Assembly: GCA_947652605.1 (NCBI GenBank) | Contig: CANTFG010000285.1 | Coordinates: 1-64,000 of the forward strand | Direction: 5' to 3' | DNA: 64,000 nt | DNA from: Elmis aenea | Taxonomy: Eukaryota; Arthropoda; Insecta; Coleoptera; Elmidae | Translations under genes and position numbers: made by a program | Part shown: piece by piece, positions 47,960 through 61,709 of the stretch | How positions within the stretch are numbered: position 1 is the first letter of the stretch | Layout: the number at the start of each line of letters is the position of its first letter | The notes under the pieces: generated by a model | The model's database searches: none | What the model was told of the DNA's origin: nothing | The model's input: the letters and a program-made list of their open reading frames with translations, nothing else

Positions 47960-50690
47960 AGGAAATTATTAAAAATTAAAACCAGCTCATTGAAAGACAT
48001 ATGCAAAACAATTGTATTCATGTAAAGAGGCGATGGATAAACTGTTCCTGTGATATACAAATCAATAATTAAAATTGTTTCGAAATAGTCGCTCAAGGAA
48101 CATATGTATTAACTAATGCACGGTATTTTTAGGAAATTATTAAAAATTAAAACCAGCTCATTGAAAGACATATGCAAAACAATTGTATTCATGTAAAGAG
48201 GCGATAGATAAACTGTTCCTGTGATATACAAATCAATAATTGAAATTGTTTCGAAATAGTCGCACAAGGAACATATGTATTAACTAATGCACGGTATTTT
48301 TAGGAAATTATTAAAAATTAAAACCAGCTCATTGAAAGACATATGCAAAACAATTGTATTCATGTAAAGAGGCGATGGATAAACTGTTCTTGTCATATAC
48401 AAATCAATAATTGAAATTGTTTCGAAATAGTCGCACAAGGAACATATGTATTAACTAAAGCACGGTATTTTTAGGAAATTATTAAAAATTAAAACCAGCT
48501 CATTGAAAGACATATGCAAAACAATTGTATTCATGTAAAGAGGCGATGGATAAACTGTTCCTGTGATATACATACAAATCAATAATTAAAATTGTTCAGA
48601 AATAGTCGCTCAAAGAACATATGTATTAACTAATGCACGGTATTTTTAGGAAATTATTAAAAATTAAAACCAGCTCATTGAAAGACATATGCAAAACAAT
48701 TGTATTCCTGTAAAGAGGCGATGGATAAACTGTTCCTGTGATATACAAATCAATAATTAAAATTGTTTAGAAATAGTCGCTCAAGGAACATATGTATTAA
48801 CTAAAGCACGGTATTTTTGGGAAATTATTAAAAATTAAAACCAGCTCATTGAAAGACATATGCAAAACAATTGTATTCATGTAAAGAGGCGATGGATAAA
48901 CTGTTCCTGTGATATACAAATCAATAATTAAAATTGTTCAGAAATAGTCGCTCAAGGAACATATGTATTAACTAATGCACGGTATTTTTAGGAAATTATT
49001 AAAAATTAAAACCAGCTCATTGAAAGACTTATGCAAAACAAATGTATTCCTGTAAAGAGGCGATGGATAAACTGTTCCTGTGATATACAAATCAATAATT
49101 AAAATTGTTTAGAAATAGTCGCTCAAGGAACATATGTATTAACTAAAGCACGGTATTTTTAGGAAATTATTAAAAATTAAAACCAGCTCATTGAAAGACA
49201 TATGCAAAACAATTGTATTCATGTAAAGAGGCGATGGATAAACTGTTCCTGTCATATACAAATCAATAATTGAAATTGTTTCGAAATAGTCGCACAAGGA
49301 ACATATGTATTAACTAAAGCACGGTATTTTTAGGAAATTATTAAAAATTAATACCAGCTCATTGAAAGACATATGCAAAACAATTGTATTCATGTAAAGA
49401 GGCGATGGATAAACTGTTTCTGTGATATACAAATCAATAATTAAAATTGTTTAGAAATAGTCGCTCAAGGAACATATGTATTAACTAAAGCACGGTATTT
49501 TTAGGAAATTATTAAAAAATAAAACCAGCTTATTGAAAGACATATGCAAAACAATTGTATTCATGTAAAGAAGCGATGGATAAACTGTTCCTGTCATATA
49601 CAAATCAATAATTGAAATTGTTTCAAAATAGTCGCACAAGGAACATATGTATTAACTAAAGCACGGTATTTTTAGGAAATTATTAAAAATTAAAACCAGC
49701 TCATTGAAAGACATATGCAAAACAATTTTATTCATGTAAAAAGGCGATGGATAAACTGTTCCTGTCATATACAAATCAATAATTGAAATTGTTTCGAAAT
49801 AGTCGCACAAGGAACATATGTATTAACTAAAGCACGGTATTTTTAGGAAATTAGTAAAAATTAAAACCAGCTCTTTGAAAGACATATGCAAAACAATTGT
49901 ATTCATGTAAAGAGGCGATGGATAAACTGTTTCTGTGATATACAAATCAATAATTAAAATTGTTCAGAAATAGTCGCTCAAGGAACATATGTATTAACTA
50001 AAGCACGGTATTTTTAGGAAATTATTAAAAATTAAAACCAGCTCATTGAAAGACATATGCAAAACAATTGTATTCCTGTAAAGAGGCGATGGATAAACTG
50101 TTTCTGTGATATACAAATCAATAATTAAAATTGTTCAGAAATAGTCGCTCAAGGAACATATGTATTAACTAAAGCACGGTATTTTTAGGAAATTATTAAA
50201 AATTAAAACCAGCTCATTGAAAGACATATGCAAAACAATTGTATTCATGTAAAGAGGCGATAGATAAACTGTTCCTGTGATATACAAATCAATAATTGAA
50301 ATTGTTTCGAAATAGTCGCACAAGGAACATATGTATTAACTAATGCACGGTATTTTTAGGAAATTATTAAAAATTAAAACCAGCTCATTAAAAGACATAT
50401 GCAAAACAATTGTATTCATGTAAAGAGGCGATGGATAAACTGTTCCTGTCATATACAAATCAATAATTGAAATTGTTTCGAAATAGTCGCACAAGGAACA
50501 TATGTATTAACTAAAGCACGGTATTTTTAGGAAATTATTAAAAATTAAAACCAGCTCATTGAAAGACATATGCAAAACAATTGTATTCATGTAAAGAGGC
50601 GATGGATAAACTGTTCCTGTGATATACATACAAATCAATAATTAAAATTGTTCAGAAATAGTCGCTCAAAGAACATATGTATTAACTAAA
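47960..50690. repeat. Duplicated satellite block E, copy 1
   Basis: About 16 monomers recurring at about 57384-60114 with offset 9424, confirmed at TTCTTGTCATAT (48387/57811), the 4-bp insertions (48570/57994 and 50626/60050) and GTATTTTTGGG (48811/58235). The 49852 TTAGTAAAAATT marker lies 774 bp before the 50626 insertion, as in the other cassette copies. The block contains the later part of the higher-order cassette. Confidence 0.85.
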
Positions 50691-53589
50691 GCACGGTATT
50701 TTTAGGAAATTATTAAAAATTAATACCAGCTCATTGAAAGACATATGCAAAACAATTGTATTCATGTAAAGAGGCGATGGATAAACTGTTCCTGTGATAT
50801 ACAAATCAATAATTAAAATTGTTTCGAAATAGTCGCTCAAGGAACATATGTATTAACTAAAGCACGGTATTTTTAGGAAATTATTAAAAATTAATACCAG
50901 CTCATTGAAAGACATATGCAAAACAATTTTATTCATGTAAAGAGGCGATGGATAAACTGTTCCTGTGATATACAAATCAATAATTAAAATTGTTTAGAAA
51001 TAGTCGCTCAAGGAACATATGTATTAACTAAAGCACGGTATTTTTAGGAAATTATTAAAAATTAAAACCAGCTTATTGAAAGACATATGCAAAACAATTG
51101 TATTCATGTAAAGAGGCGATGGATAAACTGTCCCTGTCATATACAAATCAATAATTAAAATTGTTTAAAAATAGTCGCTCAAGGAACATATGTATTAACT
51201 AAAGCACGGTATTTTTAGGAAATTATTAAAAATTAAAACCAGCTCATTGAAAGACATATGCAAAACAATTGTATTCATGTAAAGAGGCGATGGATATACT
51301 GTTCCTGTCATATACAAATCAATAATTAAAATTGTTTAGAAATAGTCGCTCAAGGAACATATGTATTAACTAAAGCACGGTATTTTTAGGAAATTATTAA
51401 AAATTAAAACCAGCTCATTGAAAGACATATGCAAAACAATTGTATTCATGTAAAGAGGCGATGGATAAACTGTTCCTGTGATATACAAATCAATAATTAA
51501 AATTGTTTCGAAATAGTCGCTCAAGGAACATATGTATTAACTAATGCACGGTATTTATAGGAAATTATTAAAAATTAAAACCAGCTCATTGAAAGACATA
51601 TGCAAAACAATTGTATTCATGTAAAGAGGCGATAGATAAACTGTTCCTGTGATATACAAATCAATAATTGAAATTGTTTCGAAATAGTCGCACAAGGAAC
51701 ATATGTATTAACTAATGCACGGTATTTTTAGGAAATTATTAAAAATTAAAACCAGCTTATTGAAAGACATATGCAAAACAATTGTATTCATGTAAAGAGG
51801 CGATGGATAAACTGTCCCTGTCATATACAAATCAATAATTAAAATTGTTTAGAAATAGTCGCTCAAGGAACATATGTATTAACTAATGCACGGTATTTAT
51901 AGGAAATTATTAAAAATTAAAACCAGCTCATTGAAAGACATATGCAAAACAATTGTATTCATGTAAAGAGGCGATAGATAAACTGTTCCTGTGATATACA
52001 AATCAATAATTGAAATTGTTTCGAAATAGTCGCACAAGGAACATATGTATTAACTAATGCACGGTATTTTTAGGAAATTATTAAAAATTAAAACCAGCTC
52101 ATTGAAAGACATATGCAAAACAATTTTATTCATGTAAAGAGGCGATGGATAAACTGTTCCTGTGATATACAAATCAATAATTAAAATTGTTTAGAAATAG
52201 TCGCTCAAGGAACATATGTATTAACTAAAGCACGGTATTTTTAGGAAATTATTAAAAATTAAAACCAGCTTATTGAAAGACATATGCAAAACAATTGTAT
52301 TCATGTAAAGAGGCGATGGATAAACTGTTCCTGTGATATACAAATCAATAATTAAAATTGTTTAGAAATAGTCGCTCAAGGAACATATGTATTAACTAAA
52401 GCACGGTATTTTTAGGAAATTATTAAAAATTAAAACCAGCTCATTGAAAGACATATGCAAAACAATTGTATTCATGTAAAGAGGCGATGGATATACTGTT
52501 CCTGTCATATACAAATCAATAATTAAAATTGTTTAGAAATAGTCGCTCAAGGAACATATGTATTAACTAAAGCACGGTATTTTTAGGAAATTATTAAAAA
52601 TTAAAACCAGCTCATTGAAAGACATATGCAAAACAATTGTATTCATGTAAAGAGGCGATGGATAAACTGTTCCTGTGATATACAAATCAATAATTAAAAT
52701 TGTTTCGAAATAGTCGCTCAAGGAACATATGTATTAACTAATGCACGGTATTTATAGGAAATTATTAAAAATTAAAACCAGCTCATTGAAAGACATATGC
52801 AAAACAATTGTATTCATGTAAAGAGGCGATAGATAAACTGTTCCTGTGATATACAAATCAATAATTGAAATTGTTTCGAAATAGTCGCACAAGGAACATA
52901 TGTATTAACTAATGCACGGTATTTTTAGGAAATTATTAAAAATTAAAACCAGCTCATTGAAAGACATATGCAAAACAATTGTATTCATGTAAAGAGGCGA
53001 TGGATAAACTGTTCCTGTGATATACAAATCAATAATTAAAATTGTTTCGAAATAGTCGCTCAAGGAACATATGTACTAACTAAAGCACGGTATTTTTAGG
53101 AAATTATTAAAAATTAAAACCAGCTCATTGAAAGACATATGCGAAACAATTGTATTCATGTAAAGAGGCGATAAATAAACTGTTCCTGTGATATACAAAT
53201 CAATAATTAAAATTGTTTCGAAATAGTCGCTCAAGGAACATATGTATTAACTAAAGCACGGTATTTTTAGGAAATTATTAAAAATTAAAACCAGCTCATT
53301 GAAAGACATATGCAAAACAATTGTATTCATGTAAAGAGGCGATGGATATACTGTTCCTGTCATATACAAATCAATAATTAAAATTGTTTAGAAATAGTCG
53401 CTCAAGGAACATATGTATTAACTAAAGCACGGTATTTTTAGGAAATTATTAAAAATTAAAACCAGCTCATTGAAAGACATATGCAAAACAATTGTATTCA
53501 TGTAAAGAGGCGATGGATAAACTGTTCCTGTCATATACAAATCAATAACTGAAATTGTTTCGAAATAGTCGCACAAGGAACATATGTAT

Positions 53590-55474
53590 TAACTAAAGCA
53601 CGGTATTTTTAGGAAATTATTAAAAATTAAAACCAGCTCATTGAAAGACATATGCAAAACAATTGTATTCATGTAAAGAGGCGATGGATAAACTGTTCCT
53701 GTGATATACATACAAATCAATAATTAAAATTGTTCAGAAATAGTCGCTCAAAGAACATATGTATTAACTAATGCACGGTATTTTTAGGAAATTATTAAAA
53801 ATTAAAACCAGCTCATTGAAAGACATATGCAAAACAATTGTATTCCTGTAAAGAGGCGATGGATAAACTGTTCCTGTGATATACAAATCAATAATTAAAA
53901 TTGTTTAGAAATAGTCGCTCAAGGAACATATGTATTAACTAAAGCACGGTATTTTTAGGAAATTATTAAAAATTAAAACCAGCTCATTGAAAGACATATG
54001 CAAAACAATTGTATTCCTGTAAAGAGGCGATGGATAAACTGTTCCTGTGATATACAAATCAATAATTAAAATTGTTTAGAAATAGTCGCTCAAGGAACAT
54101 ATGTATTAACTAAAGCACGGTATTTTTAGGAAATTATTAAAAATTAAAACCAGCTCATTGAAAGACATATGCAAAACAATTGTATTCCTGTAAAGAGGCG
54201 ATGGATAAACTGTTCCTGTGATATACAAATCAATAATTAAAATTGTTTAGAAATAGTCGCTCAAGGAACATATGTATTAACTAAAGCACGGTATTTTTAG
54301 GAAATTATTAAAAATTAAAACCAGCTCATTGAAAGACATATGCAAAACAATTGTATTCATGTAAAGAGGCAATGGATAAACTGTTCCTGTCATATACAAA
54401 TCAATAATTAAAATTGTTTAGAAATAGTCGCTCAAGGAACATATGTATTAACTAAAGCACGGTATTTTTAGGAAATTATTAAAAATTAAAACCAGCTCAT
54501 TGAAAGCAATATGCAAAACAATTGTATTCATGTAAAGAGGCGATGGATAAACTGTTCCTGCGATATACAAATCAATAATTAAAATTGTTTCGAAATAGTC
54601 GCTCAAGGAACATATGTATTAACTAAAGCACGGTATTTTTAGGAAATTATTAAAAATTAAAACCAGCTCATTGAAAGACATATGCAAAACAATTGTATTC
54701 ATGTAAAGAGGCGATAAATAAACTGTTCCTGTGATATACAAATCAATAATTAAAATTGTTTCGAAATAGTCGCTCAAGGAACATATGTATTAACTAAAGC
54801 ACGGTATTTTTGGGAAATTATTAAAAATTAAAACCAGCTCATTAAAAGACATATGCTAAACAATTGTATTCATGTAAAGAGGCGATGGATAAACTGTTCC
54901 TGTGATATACAAATCAATAATTAAAATTGTTTCGAAATTGTCGCTCAAGGAACATATGTATTAACTAAAGCACGGTATTTTTAGGAAATTATTAAAAATT
55001 AAAACCAGCTCATTGAAAGACATATGCAAAACAATTGTATTCATGTAAAGAGGCGATGGATAAACTGTTCCTGTGATATACAAATCAATAATTAAAATTG
55101 TTTCGAAATAGTCGCTCAAGGAACATATGTATTAACTAATGCACGGTATTTTTAGGAAATTATTAAAAATTAAAACCAGCTCATTGAAAGACATATGCAA
55201 AACAATTGTATTCATGTAAAGAGGCGATAGATAAACTGTTCCTGTGATATACAAATCAATAATTGAAATTGTTTCGAAATAGTCGCTCAAGGAACATATG
55301 TATTAACTAAAGCACGGTATTTTTAGGAAATTATTAAAAATTAAAACCAGCTCATTGAAAGACATATGCAAAACAATTGTATTCATGTAAAGAGGCGATG
55401 GATAAACTGTTCCTGTGATATACAAATCAATAATTAAAATTGTTTAGAAATAGTCGCTCAAGGAACATATGTAT
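53590..55474. repeat. 11-monomer tandem duplication, unit 1 (1885 bp)
   Basis: Repeated immediately at about 55475-57362. Offset 1885 (11 x 171 plus one 4-bp insertion) at the 4-bp marker (53708/55593) and at GAAAGCAATATGC (54506/56391). After a 3-bp gain near 56671 the offset is 1888, as at ATATGCTAAAC (54851/56739). Confidence 0.88.
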
Positions 55475-57362
55475 TAACTAAAGCACGGTATTTTTAGGAA
55501 ATTATTAAAAATTAAAACCAGCTCATTGAAAGACATATGCAAAACAATTGTATTCATGTAAAGAGGCGATGGATAAACTGTTCCTGTGATATACATACAA
55601 ATCAATAATTAAAATTGTTCAGAAATAGTCGCTCAAAGAACATATGTATTAACTAATGCACGGTATTTTTAGGAAATTATTAAAAATTAAAACCAGCTCA
55701 TTGAAAGACATATGCAAAACAATTGTATTCCTGCAAAGAGGCGATGGATAAACTGTTCCTGTGATATACAAATCAATAATTAAAATTGTTTAGAAATAGT
55801 CGCTCAAGGAACATATGTATTAACTAAAGCACGGTATTTTTAGGAAATTATTAAAAATTAAAACCAGCTCATTGAAAGACATATGCAAAACAATTGTATT
55901 CCTGTAAAGAGGCGATGGATAAACTGTTCCTGTGATATACAAATCAATAATTAAAATTGTTTAGAAATAGTCGCTCAAGGAACATATGTATTAACTAAAG
56001 CACGGTATTTTTAGAAAATTATTAAAAATTAAAACCAGCTCATTGAAAGACATATGCAAAACAATTGTATTCCTGTAAAGAGGCGATGGATAAACTGTTC
56101 CTGTGATATACAAATCAATAATTAAAATTGTTTAGAAATAGTCGCTCAAGGAACATATGTATTAACTAAAGCACGGTATTTTTAGGAAATTATTAAAAAT
56201 TAAAACCAGCTCATTGAAAGACATATGCAAAACAATTGTATTCATGTAAAGAGGCAATGGATAAACTGTTCCTGTCATATACAAATCAATAATTAAAATT
56301 GTTTAGAAATAGTCGCTCAAGGAACATATGTATTAACTAAAGCACGGTATTTTTAGGAAATTATTAAAAATTAAAACCAGCTCATTGAAAGCAATATGCA
56401 AAACAATTGTATTCATGTAAAGAGGCGATGGATAAACTGTTCCTGTGATATACAAATCAATAATTAAAATTGTTTCGAAATAGTCGCTCAAGGAACATAT
56501 GTATTAACTAAAGCACGGTATTTTTAGGAAATTATTAAAAATTAAAACCAGCTCATTGAAAGACATATGCAAAACAATTGTATTCATGTAAAGAGGCGAT
56601 AAATAAACTGTTCCTGTGATATACAAATCAATAATTAAAATTGTTTCGAAATAGTCGCTCAAGGAACATATTATGTATTAACTAAAGCACGGTATTTTTG
56701 GGAAATTATTAAAAATTAAAACCAGCTCATTAAAAGACATATGCTAAACAATTGTATTCATGTAAAGAGGCGATGGATAAACTGTTCCTGTGTTATACAA
56801 ATCAATAATTAAAATTGTTTCGAAATTGTCGCTCAAGGAACATATGTATTAACTAAAGCACGGTATTTTTAGGAAATTATTAAAAATTAAAACCAGCTCA
56901 TTGAAAGACATATGCAAAACAATTGTATTCATGTAAAGAGGCGATGGATAAACTGTTCCTGTGATATACAAATCAATAATTAAAATTGTTTCGAAATAGT
57001 CGCTCAAGGAACATATGTATTAACTAATGCACGGTATTTTTAGGAAATTATTAAAAATTAAAACCAGCTCATTGAAAGACATATGCAAAACAATTGTATT
57101 CATGTAAAGAGGCGATAGATAAACTGTTCCTGTGATATACAAATCAATAATTGAAATTGTTTCGAAATAGTCGCTCAAGGAACATATGTATTAACTAAAG
57201 CACGGTATTTTTAGGAAATTATTAAAAATTAAAACCAGCTCATTGAAAGACATATGCAAAACAATTGTATTCATGTAAAGAGGCGATGGATAAACTGTTC
57301 CTGTGATATACAAATCAATAATTAAAATTGTTTAGAAATAGTCGCTCAAGGAACATATGTAT
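55475..57362. repeat. 11-monomer tandem duplication, unit 2 (1888 bp)
   Basis: Second unit of the tandem pair starting at 53590. Private changes relative to unit 1 include TCCTGCAAAGAGG near 55732, TAGAAAATT near 56015, GTGTTATAC near 56790 and the 3-bp gain near 56671. Unit 1 in turn has a private CCTGCGATAT near 54559. Both units have therefore diverged slightly since duplication. Confidence 0.88.
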
Positions 57363-57383
57363 TAACTAAAGCACGGTATTTTT

Positions 57384-60114
57384 AGGAAATTATTAAAAAT
57401 TAAAACCAGCTCATTGAAAGACATATGCAAAACAATTGTATTCATGTAAAGAGGCGATGGATAAACTGTTCCTGTGATATACAAATCAATAATTAAAATT
57501 GTTTCGAAATAGTCGCTCAAGGAACATATGTATTAACTAATGCACGGTATTTTTAGGAAATTATTAAAAATTAAAACCAGCTCATTGAAAGACATATGCT
57601 AAACAATTGTATTCATGTAAAGAGGCGATAGATAAACTGTTCCTGTGATATACAAATCAATAATTGAAATTGTTTCGAAATAGTCGCACAAGGAACATAT
57701 GTATTAACTAATGCACGGTATTTTTAGGAAATTATTAAAAATTAAAACCAGCTCATTGAAAGACATATGCAAAACAATTGTATTCATGTAAAGAGGCGAT
57801 GGATAAACTGTTCTTGTCATATACAAATCAATAATTGAAATTGTTTCGAAATAGTCGCACAAGGAACATATGTATTAACTAAAACACGGTATTTTTAGGA
57901 AATTATTAAAAATTAAAACCAGCTCATTGAAAGACATATGCAAAACAATTGTATTCATGTAAAGAGGCGATGGATAAACTGTTCCTGTGATATACATACA
58001 AATCAATAAATAAAATTGTTCAGAAATAGTCGCTCAAAGAACATATGTATTAACTAATGCACGGTATTTTTAGGAAATTATTAAAAATTAAAACCAGCTC
58101 ATTGAAAGACATATGCAAAACAATTGTATTCCTGTAAAGAGGCGATGGATAAACTGTTCCTGTGATATACAAATCAATAATTAAAATTGTTTAGAAATAG
58201 TCGCTCAAGGAACATATGTATTAACTAAAGCACGGTATTTTTGGGAAATTATTAAAAATTAAAACCAGCTCATTGAAAGACATATGCAAAACAATTGTAT
58301 TCATGTAAAGAGGCGATGGATAAACTGTTCCTGTGATATACAAATCAATAATTAAAATTGTTCAGAAATAGTCGCTCAAGGAACATATGTATTAACTAAT
58401 GCACGGTATTTTTAGGAAATTATTAAAAATTAAAACCAGCTCATTGAAAGACATATGCAAAACAAATGTATTCCTGTAAAGAGGCGATGGATAAACTGTT
58501 CCTGTGATATACAAATCAATAATTAAAATTGTTTAGAAATAGTCGCTCAAGGAACATATGTATTAACTAAAGCACGGTATTTTTAGGAAATTATTAAAAA
58601 TTAAAACCAGCTCATTGAAAGACATATGCAAAACAACTGTATTCATGTAAAGAGGCGATGGATAAACTGTTCCTGTCATATACAAATCAATAATTAAAAT
58701 TGTTTCGAAATAGTCGCACAAGGAACATATGTATTAACTAAAGCACGGTATTTTTAGGAAATTATTAAAAATTAATACCAGCTCATTGAAAGACATATGC
58801 AAAACAATTGTATTCATGTAAAGAGGCGATGGATAAACTGTTTCTGTGATATACAAATCAATAATTAAAATTGTTTAGAAATAGTCGCTCAAGGAACATA
58901 TGTATTAACTAAAGCACGGTATTTTTAGGAAATTATTAAAAAATAAAACCAGCTTATTGAAAGACATATGCAAAACAATTGTATTCATGTAAAGAAGCGA
59001 TGGATAAACTGTTCCTGTCATATACAAATCAATAATTGAAATTGTTTCAAAATAGTCGCACAAGGAACATATGTATTAACTAAAGCACGGTATTTTTAGG
59101 AAATTATTAAAAATTAAAACCAGCTCATTGAAAGACATATGCAAAACAATTTTATTCATGTAAAAAGGCGATGGATAAACTGTTCCTGTCATATACAAAT
59201 CAATAATTGAAATTGTTTCGAAATAGTCGCACAAGGAACATATGTATTAACTAAAGCACGGTATTTTTAGGAAATTAGTAAAAATTAAAACCAGCTCTTT
59301 GAAAGACATATGCAAAACAATTGTATTCATGTAAAGAGGCGATGGATAAACTGTTTCTGTGATATACAAATCAATAATTAAAATTGTTCAGAAATAGTCG
59401 CTCAAGGAACATATGTATTAACTAAAGCACGGTATTTTTAGGAAATTATTAAAAATTAAAACCAGCTCATTGAAAGACATATGCAAAACAATTGTATTCC
59501 TGTAAAGAGGCGATGGATAAACTGTTTCTGTGATATACAAATCAATAATTAAAATTGTTCAGAAATAGTCGCTCAAGGAACATATGTATTAACTAAAGCA
59601 CGGTATTTTTAGGAAATTATTAAAAATTAAAACCAGCTCATTGAAAGACATATGCAAAACAATTGTATTCATGTAAAGAGGCGATAGATAAACTGTTCCT
59701 GTGATATACAAATCAATAATTGAAATTGTTTCGAAATAGTCGCACAAGGAACATATGTATTAACTAATGCACGGTATTTTTAGGAAATTATTAAAAATTA
59801 AAACCAGCTCATTGAAAGACATATGCAAAACAATTGTATTCATGTAAAGAGGCGATGGATAAACTGTTCCTGTCATATACAAATCAATAATTAGAATTGT
59901 TTCGAAATAGTCGCACAAGGAACATATGTATTAACTAAAGCACGGTATTTTTAGGAAATTATTAAAAATTAAAACCAGCTCATTGAAAGACATATGCAAA
60001 ACAATTGTATTCATGTAAAGAGGCGATGGATAAACTGTTCCTGTGATATACATACAAATCAATAATTAAAATTGTTCAGAAATAGTCGCTCAAAGAACAT
60101 ATGTATTAACTAAT
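57384..60114. repeat. Duplicated satellite block E, copy 2
   Basis: Second copy of 47960-50690 at offset 9424. Private changes include AAAACACGG near 57892, CAATAAATAAAATTG near 58005 and CAACTGTATTC near 58635. To the right the two copies diverge into different monomer subclasses after CTCAAAGAACATATG. Confidence 0.85.
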
Positions 60115-61709
60115 GCACGGTATTTTTAGGAAATTATTAAAAATTAAAACCAGCTCATTGAAAGACATATGCAAAACAATTGTATTCCTGTAAAGAGGCG
60201 ATGGATAAACTGTTCCTGTGATATACAAATCAATAATTAAAATTGTTTAGAAATAGTCGCTCAAGGAACATATGTATTAACTAAAGCACGGTATTTTTAG
60301 GAAATTATTAAAAATTAAAACCAGCTCATTGAAAGACATATGCAAAACAATTGTATTCATGTAAAGAGGCGATGGATAAACTGTTCCTGTGATATACAAA
60401 TCAATAATTAAAATTGTTTAGAAATAGTCGCTCAAGGAACATATGTATTAACTAAAGCACGGTATTTTTAGGAAATTATTAAAAATTAATACCAGCTCAT
60501 TGAAAGACATATGCAAAACAATTGTATTCATGTAAAGAGGCGATGGATAAACTGTTTCTGTGACATACAAATCAATAATTAAAATTGTTCAGAAATAGTC
60601 GCTCAAGGAACATATGTATTAACTAAAGCACGGTATTTTTAGGAAATTATTAAAAATTAAAACCAGCTCATTGAAAGACATATGCAAAACAATTGTATTC
60701 ATGTAAAGAGGCGATGGATAAACTGTTCCTGTAATATACAAATCAATAATTAAAATTGTTTCGAAATAGTCGCTCAAGGAACATATGTATTAACTAAAGC
60801 ACGGTATTTTTAGGAAATTATTAAAAATTAAAACCAGCTCATTGAAAGACATATGCAAAACAATTTTATTCATGTAAAGAGGCGATGGATAAACTGTTCC
60901 TGTGATATACAAATCAATAATTAAAATTGTTTAGAAATAGTCGCTCAAGGAACATATGTATTAACTAAAGCACGGTATTTTTAGGAAATTATTAAAAATT
61001 AAAACCAGCTCATTGAAAGACATATGCAAAACAATTGTATTCATGTAAAGAGGCAATGGATAAACTGTTCCTGTCATATACAAATCAATAATTAAAATTG
61101 TTTAGAAATAGTCGCTCAAGGAACATATGTATTAACTAAAGCACGGTATTTTTAGGAAATTATTAAAAATTAAAACCAGCTCATTGAAAGACATATGCAA
61201 AACAATTGTATTCATGTAAAGAGGCGATGGATAAACTGTTCCTGTGATATACAAATCAATAATTAAAATTGTTTCGAAATAGTCGCTCAAGGAACATATG
61301 TATTAACTAAAGCACGGTATTTTTAGGAAATTATTAAAAATTAAAACCAGCTCATTGAAAGACATATGCAAAACAATTGTATTCATGTAAAGAGGCGATA
61401 AATAAACTGTTCCTGTGATATACAAATCAATAATTAAAATTGTTCAGAAATAGTCGCTCAAGGAACATATGTATTAACTAAAGCACGGTATTTTTAGGAA
61501 ATTATTAAAAATTAAAACCAGCTCATTGAAAGACATATGCAAAACAATTGTATTCATGTAAAGAGGCGATGGATATACTGTTCCTGTCATATACAAATCA
61601 ATAATTAAAATTGTTCAGAAATAGTCGCTCAAGGAACATATGTATTAACTAATGCACGGTATTTTTAGGAAATTATTAAAAATTAAAACCAGCTCATTGA
61701 AAGACATAT

